From Taenia hydatigena (lineage: Eukaryota > Platyhelminthes > Cestoda > Cyclophyllidea > Taeniidae), in NCBI GenBank assembly GCA_036345935.2, contig JADWOT020000002.1, positions 20,524,355-20,588,354 on the forward strand: a stretch of 64,000 nucleotides of DNA, read 5' to 3'. The position numbers and the translations under genes were made by a program. Below the pieces are notes generated by a model. The model was not told the DNA's origin and made no database searches. It saw nothing but the letters and a program-made list of their open reading frames with translations. Below, piece after piece: positions 13,034 through 26,090 of this stretch; within the stretch, counting starts at the first letter, position 1, and each line of letters starts with the position of its first letter.

Positions 13034-13330
13034 CTAGTCGTAGACGAAATAAGGAGATACTTCGTACAGCAATTTCATGGGCTCAAACACAGTCTCTTGC
13101 ATAAACCAACCGAATGCGATAGAAAGGGCCTTAATCGCGAACGTGAATGCGACAAAGCTTTTAAAGAACCGAAGTAAAGGGTCTACCATGCAGTAATGTT
13201 CAACCATTTGAATTGAAAACATGGCCGTCGACTTTAACCCCTGCTGAGACAAGCGACACAAAAACCCGCCATCACCAGGCTCATTCAACAGATCAAACAA
13301 TCGCAAAAAAGATCTGGCACTTCATCTAGT
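13034..13330 (-). CDS. exon-like ORF of an unidentified membrane protein
   Basis: An open frame runs from just after an in-frame stop near 13331 to a TAG at 13034. It translates to a segment rich in aromatic and hydrophobic residues, including FFKSFVAFTFAIKALSIAFG, a probable membrane helix, followed by a terminal region ending SPYFVYD. The nearest possible acceptor (GCCAG) lies just inside the 5' edge, and a possible donor (GAA/GTATCT) lies close to the stop. The first internal ATG would give 62 aa. It could be the last exon of a minus-strand gene whose other exons I could not place. No family recognised. Confidence 0.25.
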
Positions 13331-16300
13331 ATAATTTGATAGCAGGATGACTAGTTGGGAGAAACTAACAATCGTTAATCTGAATAAATACAAAAAGGAT
13401 TGTAGTCCGCACACTAAGGCGTTTGCATGAAATAATATAGCATAACATAAAGGAAGGGGGTTCTCAAATCACCGCAGAGGCCCAATCCCTTGACCTAGAT
13501 CCCGAAAAGACCCATAATACCTTAGTGAAAGCAAACAAATGCTAGTATAACAAATTCACATGGTTTGGCCCAGGAAATTACACAACTTTCAATAGAAGAA
13601 ACATCATAATCGCACGAGTGTTCATAATTTTCACAAGAAAACGGTCTAGAATATTACTAGTTCTCCATAAAGTAGCACATTCATGTACGAATAATCTTGT
13701 CGCGTATAAGCATAGAGGACTGAAATACTCCACCAAGTCAAAGTGGTGAGTTTCGCTTCTTCAGGAATCTGTGGCGCATATGACAAATTCACTACTTCAA
13801 TTCACGCACATATGATCGATAAAGAAACAAACAACTTCATAAAATTAGCTCAGAAGAAGCATCGAGGAATCAAAGGCAATAGAGATATGGGACCCTCTTC
13901 TTTAATTGATATATTCGACAAAATGTGATCATAGATAGTTCATGGTGGATAAAATTCCACCTTCATATCCAAGAAATTCCGCATTTCAGGGACATCTTCA
14001 AGGCATTCAAAATAGAGCTCCAACCCAACGATTAGAAAACGCAAGATGGACGCTTCACAACCAAAGAAAATAAGACTCAAAATCTTTCGAGATGTTTCTT
14101 TAAATACAGACCCGCACAAACAAAACCAATCAAACTATATCAAACTAAATCATGTAGGATGCAAAGGCAGAATAATAGCGGATTACGTCGCACTTGCTGC
14201 CTCATTGTTACGCCTCGTGGAATACCTCTTCACCATTTGCCGGATAAACACGTTACGATAATGTCAAAACGCACAAACACTTTTCAAAGCAAAAATGTTC
14301 CACACGGCGAAAGAAGCAGATGAAACGATGGCCAGGACTTAAGTCGAATGGATTCACCGAGCTTGTATTATAGCGCAAGCGTGATAACTTATAAAATAGG
14401 GCACTATTTCTGTTACGCACAAACACTTGCACAGGCACCTTAAGCATCCCAAAGCAAGCACGAAACCATTATAATAGGCATAATAAAAAGTCCAGCCTCA
14501 AGGAGGCGTGGTACAGTTAAAATAAATTGTTCTAAGTCACCTACCACAAGTGAAAGTGATCGAGTTGTGTTTGAGCAGTAAAAACAAATCAAGAGGTAAA
14601 ATCAGCAACAATAGGAAACAAATGCAGCACACCGACGAAAAGTTAGGCGGCAAAATTGGTATTGGTCCAACAGTATCAACCAGTCGCATCACAGTCTATG
14701 CAAACACTTAAAACAAAGCCAGTAAAATTAGAAAAAGCAGTAATTTATAGATTACACCACTTCATGTCCCCAAAAATTGATGTTATTTTATGTTTGCCTG
14801 CTTTTGAATCATAGAGACAGCTAAGTACTTCTTCATAAAGAATAGTTTGCTGTGCAATAGTGAGGTTGTGTTATTCTAAAGTGGGAAGCTGCAAACAAAC
14901 TGGTTTTCATTGCACGTTCTAGCATGTTTGGAGTCAATGTCCCTACTACTACCTTCCTTATTCATTTGAAAGTGGAATTGTACTTTAATCCCATGCATGT
15001 TTTAATAATGCAACATGTCGCTCAAAATTTTCCATAAGACATGGGAGGCTTTTAGCAATGCAGGAAGTTCACGTTGGTCATCACTGTCTTCAAAGTTCGC
15101 GAAGTTGGCCAGCAAATGTGCGAGTTTTACGACGTGCATAAGCGCAAGACGAATCACGAGACTTGTTTATCCCTGATCTAGACTGCCATCACGTGTAAAA
15201 TGCGTAGGCGTCAAACTAGCCTGTTTACGGCTGTATTCTCGCGAATAAGACAACTAATCTCTTAAAAGATCCTCAACTTTGCTGACATTGGTCATTGAGC
15301 GTATCAACCGCTTGACAGCACGCTTAAACAGTGAAAAGGACCACAGTTGCCTTTTAGTTTGCAAACAATGGATTCCCGTAAGACGCTCATTCTTTGGTCA
15401 CTGGCCTTAAACCTCTTAATTACACGCTCTTCATTTGTTACGTTGGTGAATAAAACACGACCACGCAAAAATAGTTTACTTTCGTCATACATTCTTCACC
15501 CACTTGTACACGCGCATAATGCAGGTTTGGTACAAACAGAAACACTTATTGTCGCCGATTCGGATAGCAGTATGCAGGATTTAAGGTGTCTTTGTTGCAC
15601 CTTCCTCGGCCGGGCTAATGTGGAGAGCTGAGATGTTCCCAAAGACAAAAGAAGGCGACATTTGAGCAGATTATGTATTGCTCACATACAGAAATGATCA
15701 GGGCGGAGAGAGGATGGGAGAATAGTCAAGACCCAGAGTTCACAGGTAAACCAAAAGTCAGGGTTTTATATGGTCCATTCCCTCATTTAGGCTGCGTTCT
15801 CGACTTTCCTCCCTGAGTGAGCCACCAAGTGATCGGTGCCATAAAAAAAGCATTGAACAACCACCCGCGCAATTCAACGGATTTTAATTAAACTAGAAAT
15901 ACACTCGAATGTAGCATCGCTTATCTCCTTTGGCAAATCTGCTACAATGGGTAATTCGCCCTGTTTGGGATCTGTATTGGTGGATGGCGGAATGTGCTGG
16001 CCATCAGACATGCCCATCAGTAGTCAAAGGACCAATGGCTTAAGAGCAGTCATACGGCAGTGGACCAGATTCAGCGCAATTCCATGTGGTTTGGGTCCCG
16101 CGTCTATTTCTCCTTGGCAAGTGGTTCTCATTTCCATGCTGCGTAGCCATGCCAGTCCGAATTATTGTCAGGTAGGCGAGAAGTGGAGGAGGTGTCGCAA
16201 GCCCGCCTCATCGATGTCACCATGCGGGCAGGGTGAACAGCCTCAAAACAAACTTTTTAGATAATTGACGGTTAGCATTGCCTCAGGTATTAATAGCGAT

Positions 16301-17592
16301 CCCGCGAAATACAGGATTATGATAGTTTCCGAAGACTGACGTCATTTTAGACCAGCCACTGCTTATGCGCGCCTCTTTTGCTCTGATGGCTTTTATCGCC
16401 CACTAGTGGAACACTTTATGATGGGATTTGCTTTTCGCTGGCACGAGTGTAGCCGTCCAAGACTGCCTTGAGAGGAAAATAGTCCAGACCATGCATTGCC
16501 TTAGTCTTACAGATCGTGGTCCGGAGACCAGGCTACTTGGCAGACATGCAGCTTGTTAGCATAACTACGAGTTAAACAATCTACTACCACATTACATATT
16601 CACACAAATAAAGGTACTGAATCTTAATTTTATTATTTTACAACAATTCTTGCGCCGTTATTCAAATGAGTTCTTCACTTCTGCTATTATATGGGAAAGC
16701 GAGAGGTAAAAGGGCACAGAAGTGGTCCTTTACTGGAGTTATCAGCAGAAATCATCCAGTTAAAAGTTTTGTACGGAGCTTTACCTAATTATTTCAAAAT
16801 AACCGAAAGAATGGCTCAAATAAATAATGGTAGAAACTGCGCAGTGCAGCCACGACCTGGCCACAAGGATAGGCCCCACAACCGACTAGGGTGAAAGGCT
16901 GGGAGTGGTAAATGTCGAGCCAAGACACTACTTCTACTGTAAGACTTTGTTTGTTCTGGCTGCCGGTTTCGGTTTCGGCCACCTGGGATGGCCATGCTGC
17001 TTCAGCCGAGTGGGCTGGCCTCCGGGCCATGCCAGTAGCCCCATTCCATCTGTTTGCTGAACATGTACGTCTTGCCCTAGCATTATGCCTTCTTTTGCTC
17101 GCCCGGAACGCCACGTTTACATGCTCAAAACCCAGAAGCGTGACATAAAAAAGTCCTCTTCCCGCATCGTCATCACCGTTTTTGCTGTTGGCGGTTCAAT
17201 GGCAGTGACTTACTTGCACCCGATTTGACGCACGACGAGGGTAGAGAATAAGAAGGCAAGGAAGCTAACCTAGCCAGGTACGATACCGAGCTTATTTAAC
17301 TCGTTCCTCTTTGTCGTACCGCGATGTGTTAACAATTGAAGCAATGGCAACAGCAATCCTAGCGATATAGGGGTTTTCGTATAACCTAAAACTTGAGCAA
17401 AAGCGAACAAGTAAGGTCCACTCCAATGATGAGCTTAACAACAATTAAAAGTAGAAGAAATGGGGGAAAAAACACTGGATTGGGTGATACCTGGTGTCGG
17501 TAATTTACTGACTGAAATGAAAAGGCAATAATGTAGGCTCAGCAAATTGTTTTCCTTTCTGTTTGTCCTCCAAACGCGGTCTTAATTCCCTA
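13331..17592. other. long interval without a recognised gene
   Basis: AT-moderate sequence with short scattered ORFs. The longest, around 15.3-15.6 kb on both strands and 15.95-16.26 kb on the plus strand, show no domain I recognise and no convincing splice frame. Minus-strand stretches near 15.0-15.5 kb read open for 50-60 codons and might be lost exons or decayed mobile-element sequence. One copy of dispersed repeat A lies at 16941-17110. Confidence 0.5.
16941..17110 (+). repeat. dispersed repeat family A, copy 1
   Basis: A segment of about 170 bp opens with ACTTTGTTTGTT then CTGCCGGTTTCGG, contains GGCTGGCCTCCGGGCCATGC in the middle and ends with GCATTATGCCTTCTTTTGCT. The same ordered blocks recur, diverged by perhaps 15-30 percent, at 26905-27195 (two head-on copies), 27360-27530 (minus) and 44605-44755 (plus), with weaker traces near 20480-20600 and 45115-45215. 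No coding capacity. It could be a SINE, a MITE or a solo terminal repeat of a TRIM element; I cannot tell which. Confidence 0.75.
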
Positions 17593-19068
17593 TCAATGAC
17601 ACGCCACGACAGCGTGTTTTGTTCTTGGGCGTTGAAAATTGTCAACAACAGCCCCTTCAAATTGCATGCCTGCTGGAGAGCACCTGCGTTGGCTGTGAAA
17701 ATGACTGTCTGTCTCACCCTCCAACGCATTTCCCACCCGATCTCCTGCAATTTGCATTCGTTCAATTGCAATAGATCCTACCCATGGACTTCATTAAGGT
17801 AACTCCAAAATTGTTGTAATTTGATGGCCTCGTGGTAGAAATATCATGAATTGAAATTTGATGCAGCCAAGTCCTGAGGAGACTAAGCTGAAACAACATG
17901 AGCGAACTTTCCGGGTGACAGTTAAGGCTCCAGTCACTGAGAGGTACATTTTGTAAAAAAATCATGCAAGTAATGCATGATGCAGTGCCACCGCGTAGAT
18001 TTGGAAGGCATCGACGGAATATTTCTATTCATACCTTGGTGAGTAACAACAACCAAAACGCTAATTTATGGGCTACTATGTTATGCATCAATTGCTCAAC
18101 TCGCGGTCTTGTTAGCGACCAATTGAAAGCTCCGTCGGATGCCTGGCCTTCGAACTATGCCAATAGTCTCCCAAGACTTTTACGTCGGCAAGTGAGCTGT
18201 AATCCTTTCGTCTTCAGTCAAGTCCCAGACCACTGCATTCATGGCAACGGAATGGAAATCTTATTTTGAAAGACTGCTGGGTGGCACATTTTTGTAGGCT
18301 GGAAGAAGTGCATGTGTTGCGGTGAAAAGCCTTCTCAGGGTGATTGAAAATGTCGTCCATCTTCGGTGAATACCACTCCCCTAGTACCATGGTCTGCAGG
18401 CATCCAGAAAAATTAGCTACGGAGCTGTCTACCGTGCCTGCATAAAGTGGTGAACTCGCAGTACCTCCTCTCTACTAGCTGATTAAAACCCAGATAGATA
18501 TGTCTGGGCAGCACTGAAGTGAGAGCAGAGTGGTAATAAGGAATGGATGCTAAACCCTACCTCCATGGAACTAATATTACATGGTTCCAGTTTAGGCCAG
18601 TGTTGCTGCGGCTAGAGTTGGAAGCGCGTCTTCCAATACAGTTTCCCACACAGGACAGATCTCCAGGTATCGTAGAATTGCCAGGAGGGAATGGTGACGT
18701 TGCAGCCAACTTCTCAGTTGTTTGGTTGATGGGTGTTTTCCTTACGGCACCGTCTACGTTGTGATGACGAAAGGGAGCGTCGGAGACGACGCCCAAAGGA
18801 GGAGTGAGGCCCTGAAACACTTTAATCATTATTTTAATTCCTCACATCGATTGCGCGGGTATTGAAGACGCTGCCACTGTACCTCTGCCGGGAGGCCTGA
18901 ACTTGAGTCCAAGCCAGTAACTTCACGGACTACTGGAAGTCTAAAAAGCCATAAAGCTAATCCACAAGCCAGGTATACTCGCTCGTGAATGCTTAAACTA
19001 GCATCGGACCCAAAATCTCGCCTTAATGACTTCAACTTACTTGAACAGGAGCCGAAATCATGCAAGTG
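17593..19068 (-). CDS. unidentified multi-exon gene, C-terminal five exons (264 aa visible)
   Basis: Exons inferred from frame and splice sites: 18883-19068, 18581-18811, 18035-18154, 17782-17887, 17593-17744 (TGA at 17593-17595). Lengths 186, 231, 120, 106 and 152 bp sum to 265 codons with every junction in phase; the last intron is 37 bp. The protein reads as ordinary globular sequence, e.g. SIHERVYLACGLALWLFRLP in the first exon and RPRVEQLMHNIVAHKLAFWL in the third, linked by a Ser/Asn-rich stretch. Alternatives: exon 18883-19068 could run to a TAA near 18840, and the last exon could be read in another frame open to about 17505. Upstream exons probably exist (see the entry at 19689-22193). 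I do not recognise the family. Confidence 0.45.
18420..18580 (+). repeat. dispersed repeat family B, copy 1
   Basis: The blocks TACGGAGCTGTCTACCGTG, AAACCCAGATAGATATGTCT and GTGGTAATAAGGAATGGATG recur in the same order and spacing at 42810-43020 (TACGGAGCTGTCTACTGTG, GAACCCAGACAGATATGCCT, GTGGCAACGAGTAATAGACG). It is non-coding and lies inside an intron of the unidentified gene on the opposite strand. Class unknown. Confidence 0.7.
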
Positions 19069-19482
19069 CTAAACATTAATGCCACTCACTGGACTAGAGA
19101 ATGTTAAAAATTAAAGTACGATAGGACCAGCAACACAGCCTTTCGGTTTCCCTCCCCTGCCCACTCCCTCCCCCACAAAAAAATTCTAAAAGTACTGCAA
19201 TAATAAGTGCAATTATGAGAGATGCAAAAAACTACTTAGGAGCTGAACAAATAAGTACAAAAAAGACCAATATCGCCGTGCTGCATGAGCCCATTAAGCG
19301 CGACTAAGGCTGGAGGTTATGCATGTTTATGCTGCTGATGGAGATCCTATTGGACCGAAAACCTTTAACTCTTCCTGTCTTATTAATGAGGCGCCGTCGA
19401 TGTCCATGAGTGCCCAACTAACGCTTTTCGTGAGTGGGATGATGATGATGGGAAGGCTGGGGCTGAATCAAAGTGCGGTAGT

Positions 19483-19502
19483 CCCCCCCCCCCCCCCCCC
19501 CC
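19483..19502. repeat. homopolymer C20
   Basis: Twenty consecutive C residues. Such tracts are mutation-prone and often miscounted in assemblies, so the exact length should not be trusted. No gene is affected. Confidence 0.95.
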
Positions 19503-19688
19503 TATTAAATCCTGGTGATTTCAGCAAATTTCGCGACACAGCGTTGGAAAGGTGTAAGTTGTAATTTTATACCAAATTGCTCATCTCCACACCCCTCACT
19601 AGACGCGTGGCCTAAATCACCACGTCACACTTGAGGTGAGAACGTAAAGGTCAAGGCTAGTCGACATTATGGTGACAGACTCATCGGT

Positions 19689-22193
19689 CTAAACAACATC
19701 GCCTATGGGAGAAGCACGGGACCCGTAGTTGAGCAATTGGGCTGTCAAGGCTTCTCTGCGATCATAATCTGCATCTAAAAGCAAAGCTGTACACCGACTT
19801 GCCGTTTCCAGCATTTGGCTTTTAGTGACTTCAGGTGGATGGGTAAAAGCAAGGACAGGTGTGTGCGCAGCTGGGGAAAGAAAAACAGTGCATTCATTAA
19901 ATTTGGTGACAAATGCTTTTTGAGGAAGCAGGTGATTGAATAACAACCAGAAGGAGTCTGCACTGCGTTAATCGTTTGTTTAACTATTTGGACTTTTTTT
20001 TACTAAAAGGCAACCTTAGAGAGATCGCTAATGTAGAGCCACCGGGCGATCTGGTCTATGGCCTCATCCCAGTAACACCGATTCCCTTAGTGCGTCTTCG
20101 AGTAGGTCTCAGAGCGCTACGAAATCCTGGTCAAAAAAGCGACCTTTGATCCACACGCAAAAGTCCCCAGTGAAGTAATTATAAAATCATGAATTACTTT
20201 TTCCTCTACATCTTTTCAGCGTCTGAACACAATACTTCAGTCGGAGTGATTGGGAGGGTTGCCATTCGCATCTGTCATTCACACACAGCAAAGGGTGAAA
20301 TATTATCTTATATTTCTTACTCCCCAGAGGTCAAATTAGAATACTTTAAAATATACACATAGGTGCGAAGGACGACTCCTTAACGAAAACATTCCAGATG
20401 CTTCACAGCTACGGCCAATGTCGCTTCAGTTACTCTAAGCTACAAAGAGGTGTGTCTCGGGATAGTTGCCTTTTCTGAGGCGTGGCTGGAGATGGAAGAT
20501 TACAACCTACTCGGGCAACGTGCACACCGCCAACACACGGGTCTTGGGTGCCACTGGCATGGTCCGAAGGCCAGGCGCCTAGCAAAGCGCCTTGGTACCA
20601 ACAATTAAACAAACAACCAACATATTGCATTAATAAATTGCACAAAAAAGTGTATTTTACTGGTTTTCCCTTTGTCAAGAGGCCAGCTAATTTTGTCTGA
20701 TTAGATATGCATGTCGGAGCGAGCACTAGTGCTTGAAACCGCCAAGTACATAGCACACCTTTGATCTATTGAAAGACGCCCCATTTCAACTTTCAATCAA
20801 TGCAAGGCGCGCAGCGAGTTGAAATGGGAGGGTGATGTTTGAAGAGCCACAATAAGAGGGAGGAGGAGATCAAGTGGAAGTACTTTTGTGGCATTATTTA
20901 ACCACCCCCGACGTACAGACAGAGAGCGAGAGAGGACAAAGTTCAAGCACCGCTCTCTCTCCCTCTCTCTGGGTGCGCCGTGCGGTCAGTGTGCATGCAT
21001 ACACGCTTGTGTGTGTGGACTGTGGGTTACTTGTCCACAACAGGTCAGATCATTCCGCCTTGCACGCCAATATTGAGAGCGGTAGGTTTCAAGTACACGT
21101 CACTCACGTCACTTTAGATGGTTGTTTAACTCCCGGTTCTAATAACTGACCGCTTAGAGGCTCCACCGAGCCATGCCAATAATCTCAAGCCCTGCCAAAC
21201 ATCGAGCATTACACCTTCTTTTATATTCAGGAAAGCCCCGGGGCACTGGAGAACAATCTAAATGACTAATGGAAAAACTCTATGTCTATATATTGAATAT
21301 TGACGTTAAAAATACCTTACTACTCCAGGTACCGAAATTGCAAGGGAGCAACTCTCACACCAAGCTTGAAATGTTCCTTTTTTTACACCGTGGGAAAGCG
21401 TTACTACTATTTCCGGAGTGAAAGCAAGTTTTTGAGCTATATGTTGAAGTTGACTCACCTCCAGCTGCATCCAGAACCCAGGTCATTTCAGAGTACAGGT
21501 CGAAGCATCACTTAGGGATGGCATGATTGTGATCAGGCCTAATGGCAAGTTTAATTCCGATAATGGTAATGAAGGAGGTAGAAGTATCCGCACTGAAAGC
21601 AATTTTCGATGTCTTGTCATTTGGGTGGTGGTGAATGTCGAGGCTGTTAGTGTAGCGCTTTGAGATCGCCTTGAGGACAAAAGAGGACACGCTACTGGGG
21701 CAGAATGTGTCTTGTCGATGAACAGAAGAGCTGGAGAGCTACCGGCATGACCAGGAAGCCAGACTACCTGGCGATACACCAAACCCAACACCTTACAACC
21801 TGAAAGTAGTAGACAAAGCCGAACGCTCCGCACGTTGGAATGCACATCCAAGAGCATGGATGGAAATGAATTAAACGGACCGGCAAACGGGCTGTAGACG
21901 GGTGCTCGAACCACTTCAGAGCCAACGGTCACCTTACGAGGAGTTAGAACACAAAAGTAGTTCAAAGCACAATAGAGCACCAACCAACGCCTACACACAA
22001 ACAATTGCACGCTACAACTCCTTGCAATCGCAGCAACAGCAGCGGGGTGCACCAGAAACTCAACGAAAACGCCCTCCTGATTGCCTTTTACCACTAGGCG
22101 GAGAGCCGACCATAACCACTGAATGACGTACCTCAAATCAGTGACACCGCGAACGCCACTCCTGCTCCCAATGGAACCAACTAAAATGTCGAC
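19689..22193 (-). CDS. possible upstream exons of the unidentified gene at 17593-19068
   Basis: Two segments look exonic. (i) 19689 to about 19890: open after a strong pyrimidine-tract acceptor (TTTCTTTCCCCAG), encoding AAHTPVLAFTHPPEV and then KSQMLETASRCTALLLDADY, with no good donor before its TAG. (ii) 22132-22193: after acceptor CCATTATAG, encoding VDILVGSIGSRSGVRGVTDL, with a GTACGT donor. The frame of (ii) also reads open for about 710 bp to 21483, but much of that looks unlike protein. I could not build phase-consistent links between these and the downstream exons, so membership in one gene is a guess. Confidence 0.25.
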
Positions 22194-22466
22194 CTATAAT
22201 GGAAAAGAGAAACAGCACACCCATCCACCGGAACGTGACAACCGTGAAAGTCAACTAACCCCAAACGAAGTCAAGCACCAAACAAAAAATACAACAAAAA
22301 TCGTTTTCTTTCGTCGAGCGACATATTGATTTGCAGTTCGTAATAGTGGCAACAAGTGGCACTTGTTTTGTGGGGAAGAGGAAACGATGGGAGAGGTGCG
22401 CACAGAGGTTTATTGAAACTGTGACAGTTCAGGAGAGAGGGCAACGGCGTCAGCGTATACTCGCAT

Positions 22467-22480
22467 ACACACACACACAC
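22467..22480. repeat. (AC)n and nearby (GGA)n microsatellites
   Basis: A short AC run; a GGA run lies at about 22740-22758. Both lie in the 3' flank of the GSK-3-like gene, whose stop codon is at 22933-22935, and may fall in its 3' UTR. Confidence 0.8.
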
Positions 22481-22932
22481 GCGTGTACACACCCACACAA
22501 GACAACAGTGCGGTCGCATGGAATACACACTAGCAAACACATGTGAAAGTAGTGATTTCATTTACAGGTTCAGGAAATGGAGCAAGGGTTGGTGAAAAAG
22601 ATATTTTGGGGAAGGGGGGAAGAGATATGCCGATCCTTGTATGTAGGGAGAAAACACCATGAGGTACAAACAGTGGACGCTGAGGACTTATGAGACCAAG
22701 AAATACGACTGTAGTAAAAATTAGGGAGCCTGTGTATGTGGAGGAGGAGGAGGAGGAGGTGAGGAGAAATAGGGTGATTCTATGCTCAAACAATTTACGG
22801 TGCTTCAGTGTGCCGGTGTGCGTGCGAGTGGTTGAGTTGGAGGGCGGAGGGATGTCCAATCATTTGTTTTCCTCTTTACTGTTTTGTTTCCCAATGGCGA
22901 GACAGAGCGAGCAACAGTGCTGAGGAAGGCTA

Positions 22933-25900
22933 TCAGGAGATGTTGCCAGTGGGGTTCTCCGAGGCCTGCTTAGCCCCCTCTGTCGACTTCGATGAATCAG
23001 TCCCAGCGGTAGCTGGATCCACTTCATTGGAGGACTCCTGATGACCACCATTGTTGCTGCTACCGGAGACCTCATTGCCCCGGACTTTGATATCGGCTGG
23101 AGGTAAAAAATTAGGTAAAAGTCAATTCGCCTTTCGACACCGTAAATTAATGATGCGTTGAGGCACCGCAATCATCAATGAGTGTCTCCTGCATTAGTGC
23201 TCTAAATCGTAGTAGCTGGTGTAAAAGAATTCGTAGCCCCAAAATGCATAGGCCTTCACATGTCCGCACTATAAACCGGAGGTTTTGGGGTAAATTATTT
23301 AAAAAGAAGCAAATTTGGCCATGAGGATCAAAATAAATAGTTACTCCTGGTCCCCGCCTTGAGCATCAAAAGGACTGAAGAGTTTTCCCTCGGTGAGCGG
23401 TGAGGAACACCATAAGAAAATGGAGAAATAGTCAGCAAAGAATACCAGCTTCAATGGTAGATTTAACTATTTAGGAAAACCCGTGATAATGACGCAGAGC
23501 CAAATGATAGTTCAAACGACGATTCAAACTCAATTAACTGCGACACTACAACATTAGCCGCTTTAAAACCCATTTCCCAAGTAACCATCCACCACAGCCA
23601 ATGAAAGTGAATTGTCAAAATGCGCACTTTTGGGCCAGTGCTACGCACACCTCTAGAAGGAAAATACAGACGCAGTAACGAACCAGCGCAAAATCAATGG
23701 CTCTCCGTTGCAGATCCTAAGGCCACGAAGTAGACGTTTAAAATAATACATTAGGATTGATTTATCTAACAGAAATATTCCGGTACGTAGCTGCAGCCAC
23801 CAGTTGGAGATTTACGACAAGCATGGATTGGGGTGAAAGGGGAAAAGACCGGGCGAACTTTTGCCAACTGCTAATACAAATGCGAATGTTTCATAGTTTT
23901 AATATTTTTTAAATTTTATGGAATGGTGCACAATACTGCATCTCAAAAAAGAAACCAACAACGATGCGCCAGACGACAGTCTCCGCAAAACTACCAGCTT
24001 ATTATTAAGCCAGCATCGACGCCTGCATAGATATTTTTTAACAAACAAAATCTCTTATGCTACCACTTACAAGAATGCTTGCCAGTAGAGTCCTTGGGTT
24101 GGGCAGATGTGGCGGCGGAGGTGGAGGGTTTGTCACCAGCAGCGGATTGCGAGAAATCAGGTGGATCGGAATCAAAGAGGTGCGGTGGCAGAGGGCTGCC
24201 GTTAGGCAACTTACCTCCAGCCGCCCTTAGATCCCGAATCTCATCAAATGCGCGATCAAGGAGACCTTGTCTCGGCGGCAGCCTATTGTTGGGGTTATAT
24301 ACGAGCATTTTGGACATGAGTGCGAGCAGATCGGCCGGTGTATGGCGTGGGAAGAAAAGCTTCACCGGGCAAGACTGCACGTCAGGGAAGTTGTAAGACT
24401 CATACATGGGGTTCATGCTAGCAATGTCCTCTGCCGTTGGCGTACCCAGCACTCGAATCACTTTCACCAGCTGGTCCACTGAATCGGCGCCTGTGAAGAG
24501 ACACTGATGACGCAACATTTCCGCCAACACACACCCTGCACCCCACGTATCGATAGCACAGGTATACATCTGCGCTCCGAACAACAACTCCGGCGCTCGG
24601 TAGTACCTAGAGTTATAAAAACAACCTCAAGACTCAGGAACAGATTGTGGATTCCTCTATTTCCCCGTGTTTTGTAAATTCCCTCCGGCCAATTAAAACA
24701 CGGACCTTGTTAATAAGGTTGAAATGCACCGCCACGCGGTGATTACATTCAATTAGGAAACACCGATAGATTAACCAATGTGGCTCAGCAGAAAAACTGA
24801 AAATGAAGACATCGAAGGTAATTAATATTTTTCAAAAAGCTCATCTAGGAATCCGACGTAAAAGATACTGAAACGAGGCTTTTAGGACAAAATTTGAAGA
24901 AAACCATCCAAGTTGATTGCTGAGCTCGGAGCACAAACGCACAGTCTACTTGAAGAAGGACACATGGATGATGACCATTCACCGCAATTTCGAAAAGGCA
25001 CCAAGAGGTTCACAAGCTTCGCTAGCATGTATAGTGTGCAGGTGCTTACATGAGGTCAAATCGCATGTAACCCGGTTAGAGCACAACAGATTCGACAGGA
25101 ATGCGCAATTCAATTAGCTAACCGCTAGCGTCACTAAATTCAAATAGGCATTTGGTTGAGACCGAGCACTATTTTCTAACTCAACAAACATCACTGACGA
25201 CAAACTGGCATTATTAAAATGAAAGCCAAATCATTTACACTCGAATAAGCTTACCGAGAAGAAATATAGGACACGTTTGTTGTTCCGGGAACCATTTCCT
25301 TTGCACTGCCAAAATCACATAGTTTCAAAACCATGGTCTGCTCATTAACAAGCAGGTTTGAGGACTTAAGATCTCTATGACAAATTTGGTGACCGTGCAG
25401 ATAGGCTAGAGCTTTGAGCATCTGATAGGTGAACAACTTGACGGTAAGTGGCGGAATGCTCGTATTACGCTGAAAGTACATGTAGACCAATTCACACAGA
25501 CTGCCCGGAAAGCACTCGAGCACTAAATGCAAATACACGTCCATATCCGCGTTTGGTGGCATGTCCGTGCACACGCCTTCGCAGGGCTGTTGCGAATTCC
25601 TTGACCGCGTGCGTGACGCGGAGGACGAAGTGGAAAAGTAGTAGTAGTAAAATTTTACCACGTTCGGATGCCTGCTGAGCTTCTGCATGATACTCAACTC
25701 CCGATTTTTGTAGCGTGGATCCTGTAGCACTCGCTTGACAGCGACTGATAAAACTGTGCTGTCGGAGGAATTAGCTGTAGCAGATGAAGAGGACTTTTCA
25801 TCGGCAGACTTTGTGGGAGGCGGAGTGGTAAGAGTGGCCTTTTCAATCTGCCCAAAGGTACCCTGGCCAATTGTGCCAGAAAAACTGAGGTGAATCGACA

Positions 25901-26090
25901 CCGGGGTATTGTCTAGAGCATTTCTAGCTTGTACTACCAACTGCCGAGGTAGCGCCAAGCGTCCGGAAATCAGACTGGCGAAGGGACCACCCATACGATT
26001 TGATTTACCGTGAGCGGGCTTTGATGCATTGTTTGCGTTGGTGTGATTACTGCCTTGCGTAGCTCCGCTGTGCCGCGAGGCGAGACTCAT
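22933..26090 (-). CDS. GSK3: divergent GSK-3-like serine/threonine kinase (complete, 3 exons, 511 aa)
   Basis: Exons 25255-26090, 24071-24606 and 22933-23096 total 1536 bp (512 codons with stop), phases 2 then 1. GSK-3 family hallmarks: Gly loop GTIGQGTFGQIEKA (about 72-85), catalytic Lys119 in VAVKRVLQDPRYKNRE with alphaC Glu131, HRD 238-240, DFG 259-261, activation-loop Tyr275 in NVSYISSRYYRAPELLFGA, then VDQLVKVIRVLGTP and LPNG. The pocket residues that bind a primed phosphate (equivalents of Arg96, Arg180 and Lys205) are all present as Arg130, Arg239 and Lys264. Oddities: the catalytic loop is HRDLKSSN instead of HRDIKPQN; two Ser-rich insertions (about 90-113 and 153-183); no RPRTTSF-type inhibitory Ser9 site at the N-terminus; an acidic, Ser-rich C-terminal tail in exon 3. 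Probably an active divergent paralogue rather than the canonical gene. Confidence 0.9.

Noticed and set aside
21483..22136. 217-codon minus-strand ORF with the motif WLPGHAG, reminiscent of retroelement RNase H
   Set aside because: The motif is isolated, surrounding residues do not match RNase H or reverse transcriptase, and the start is TTG.
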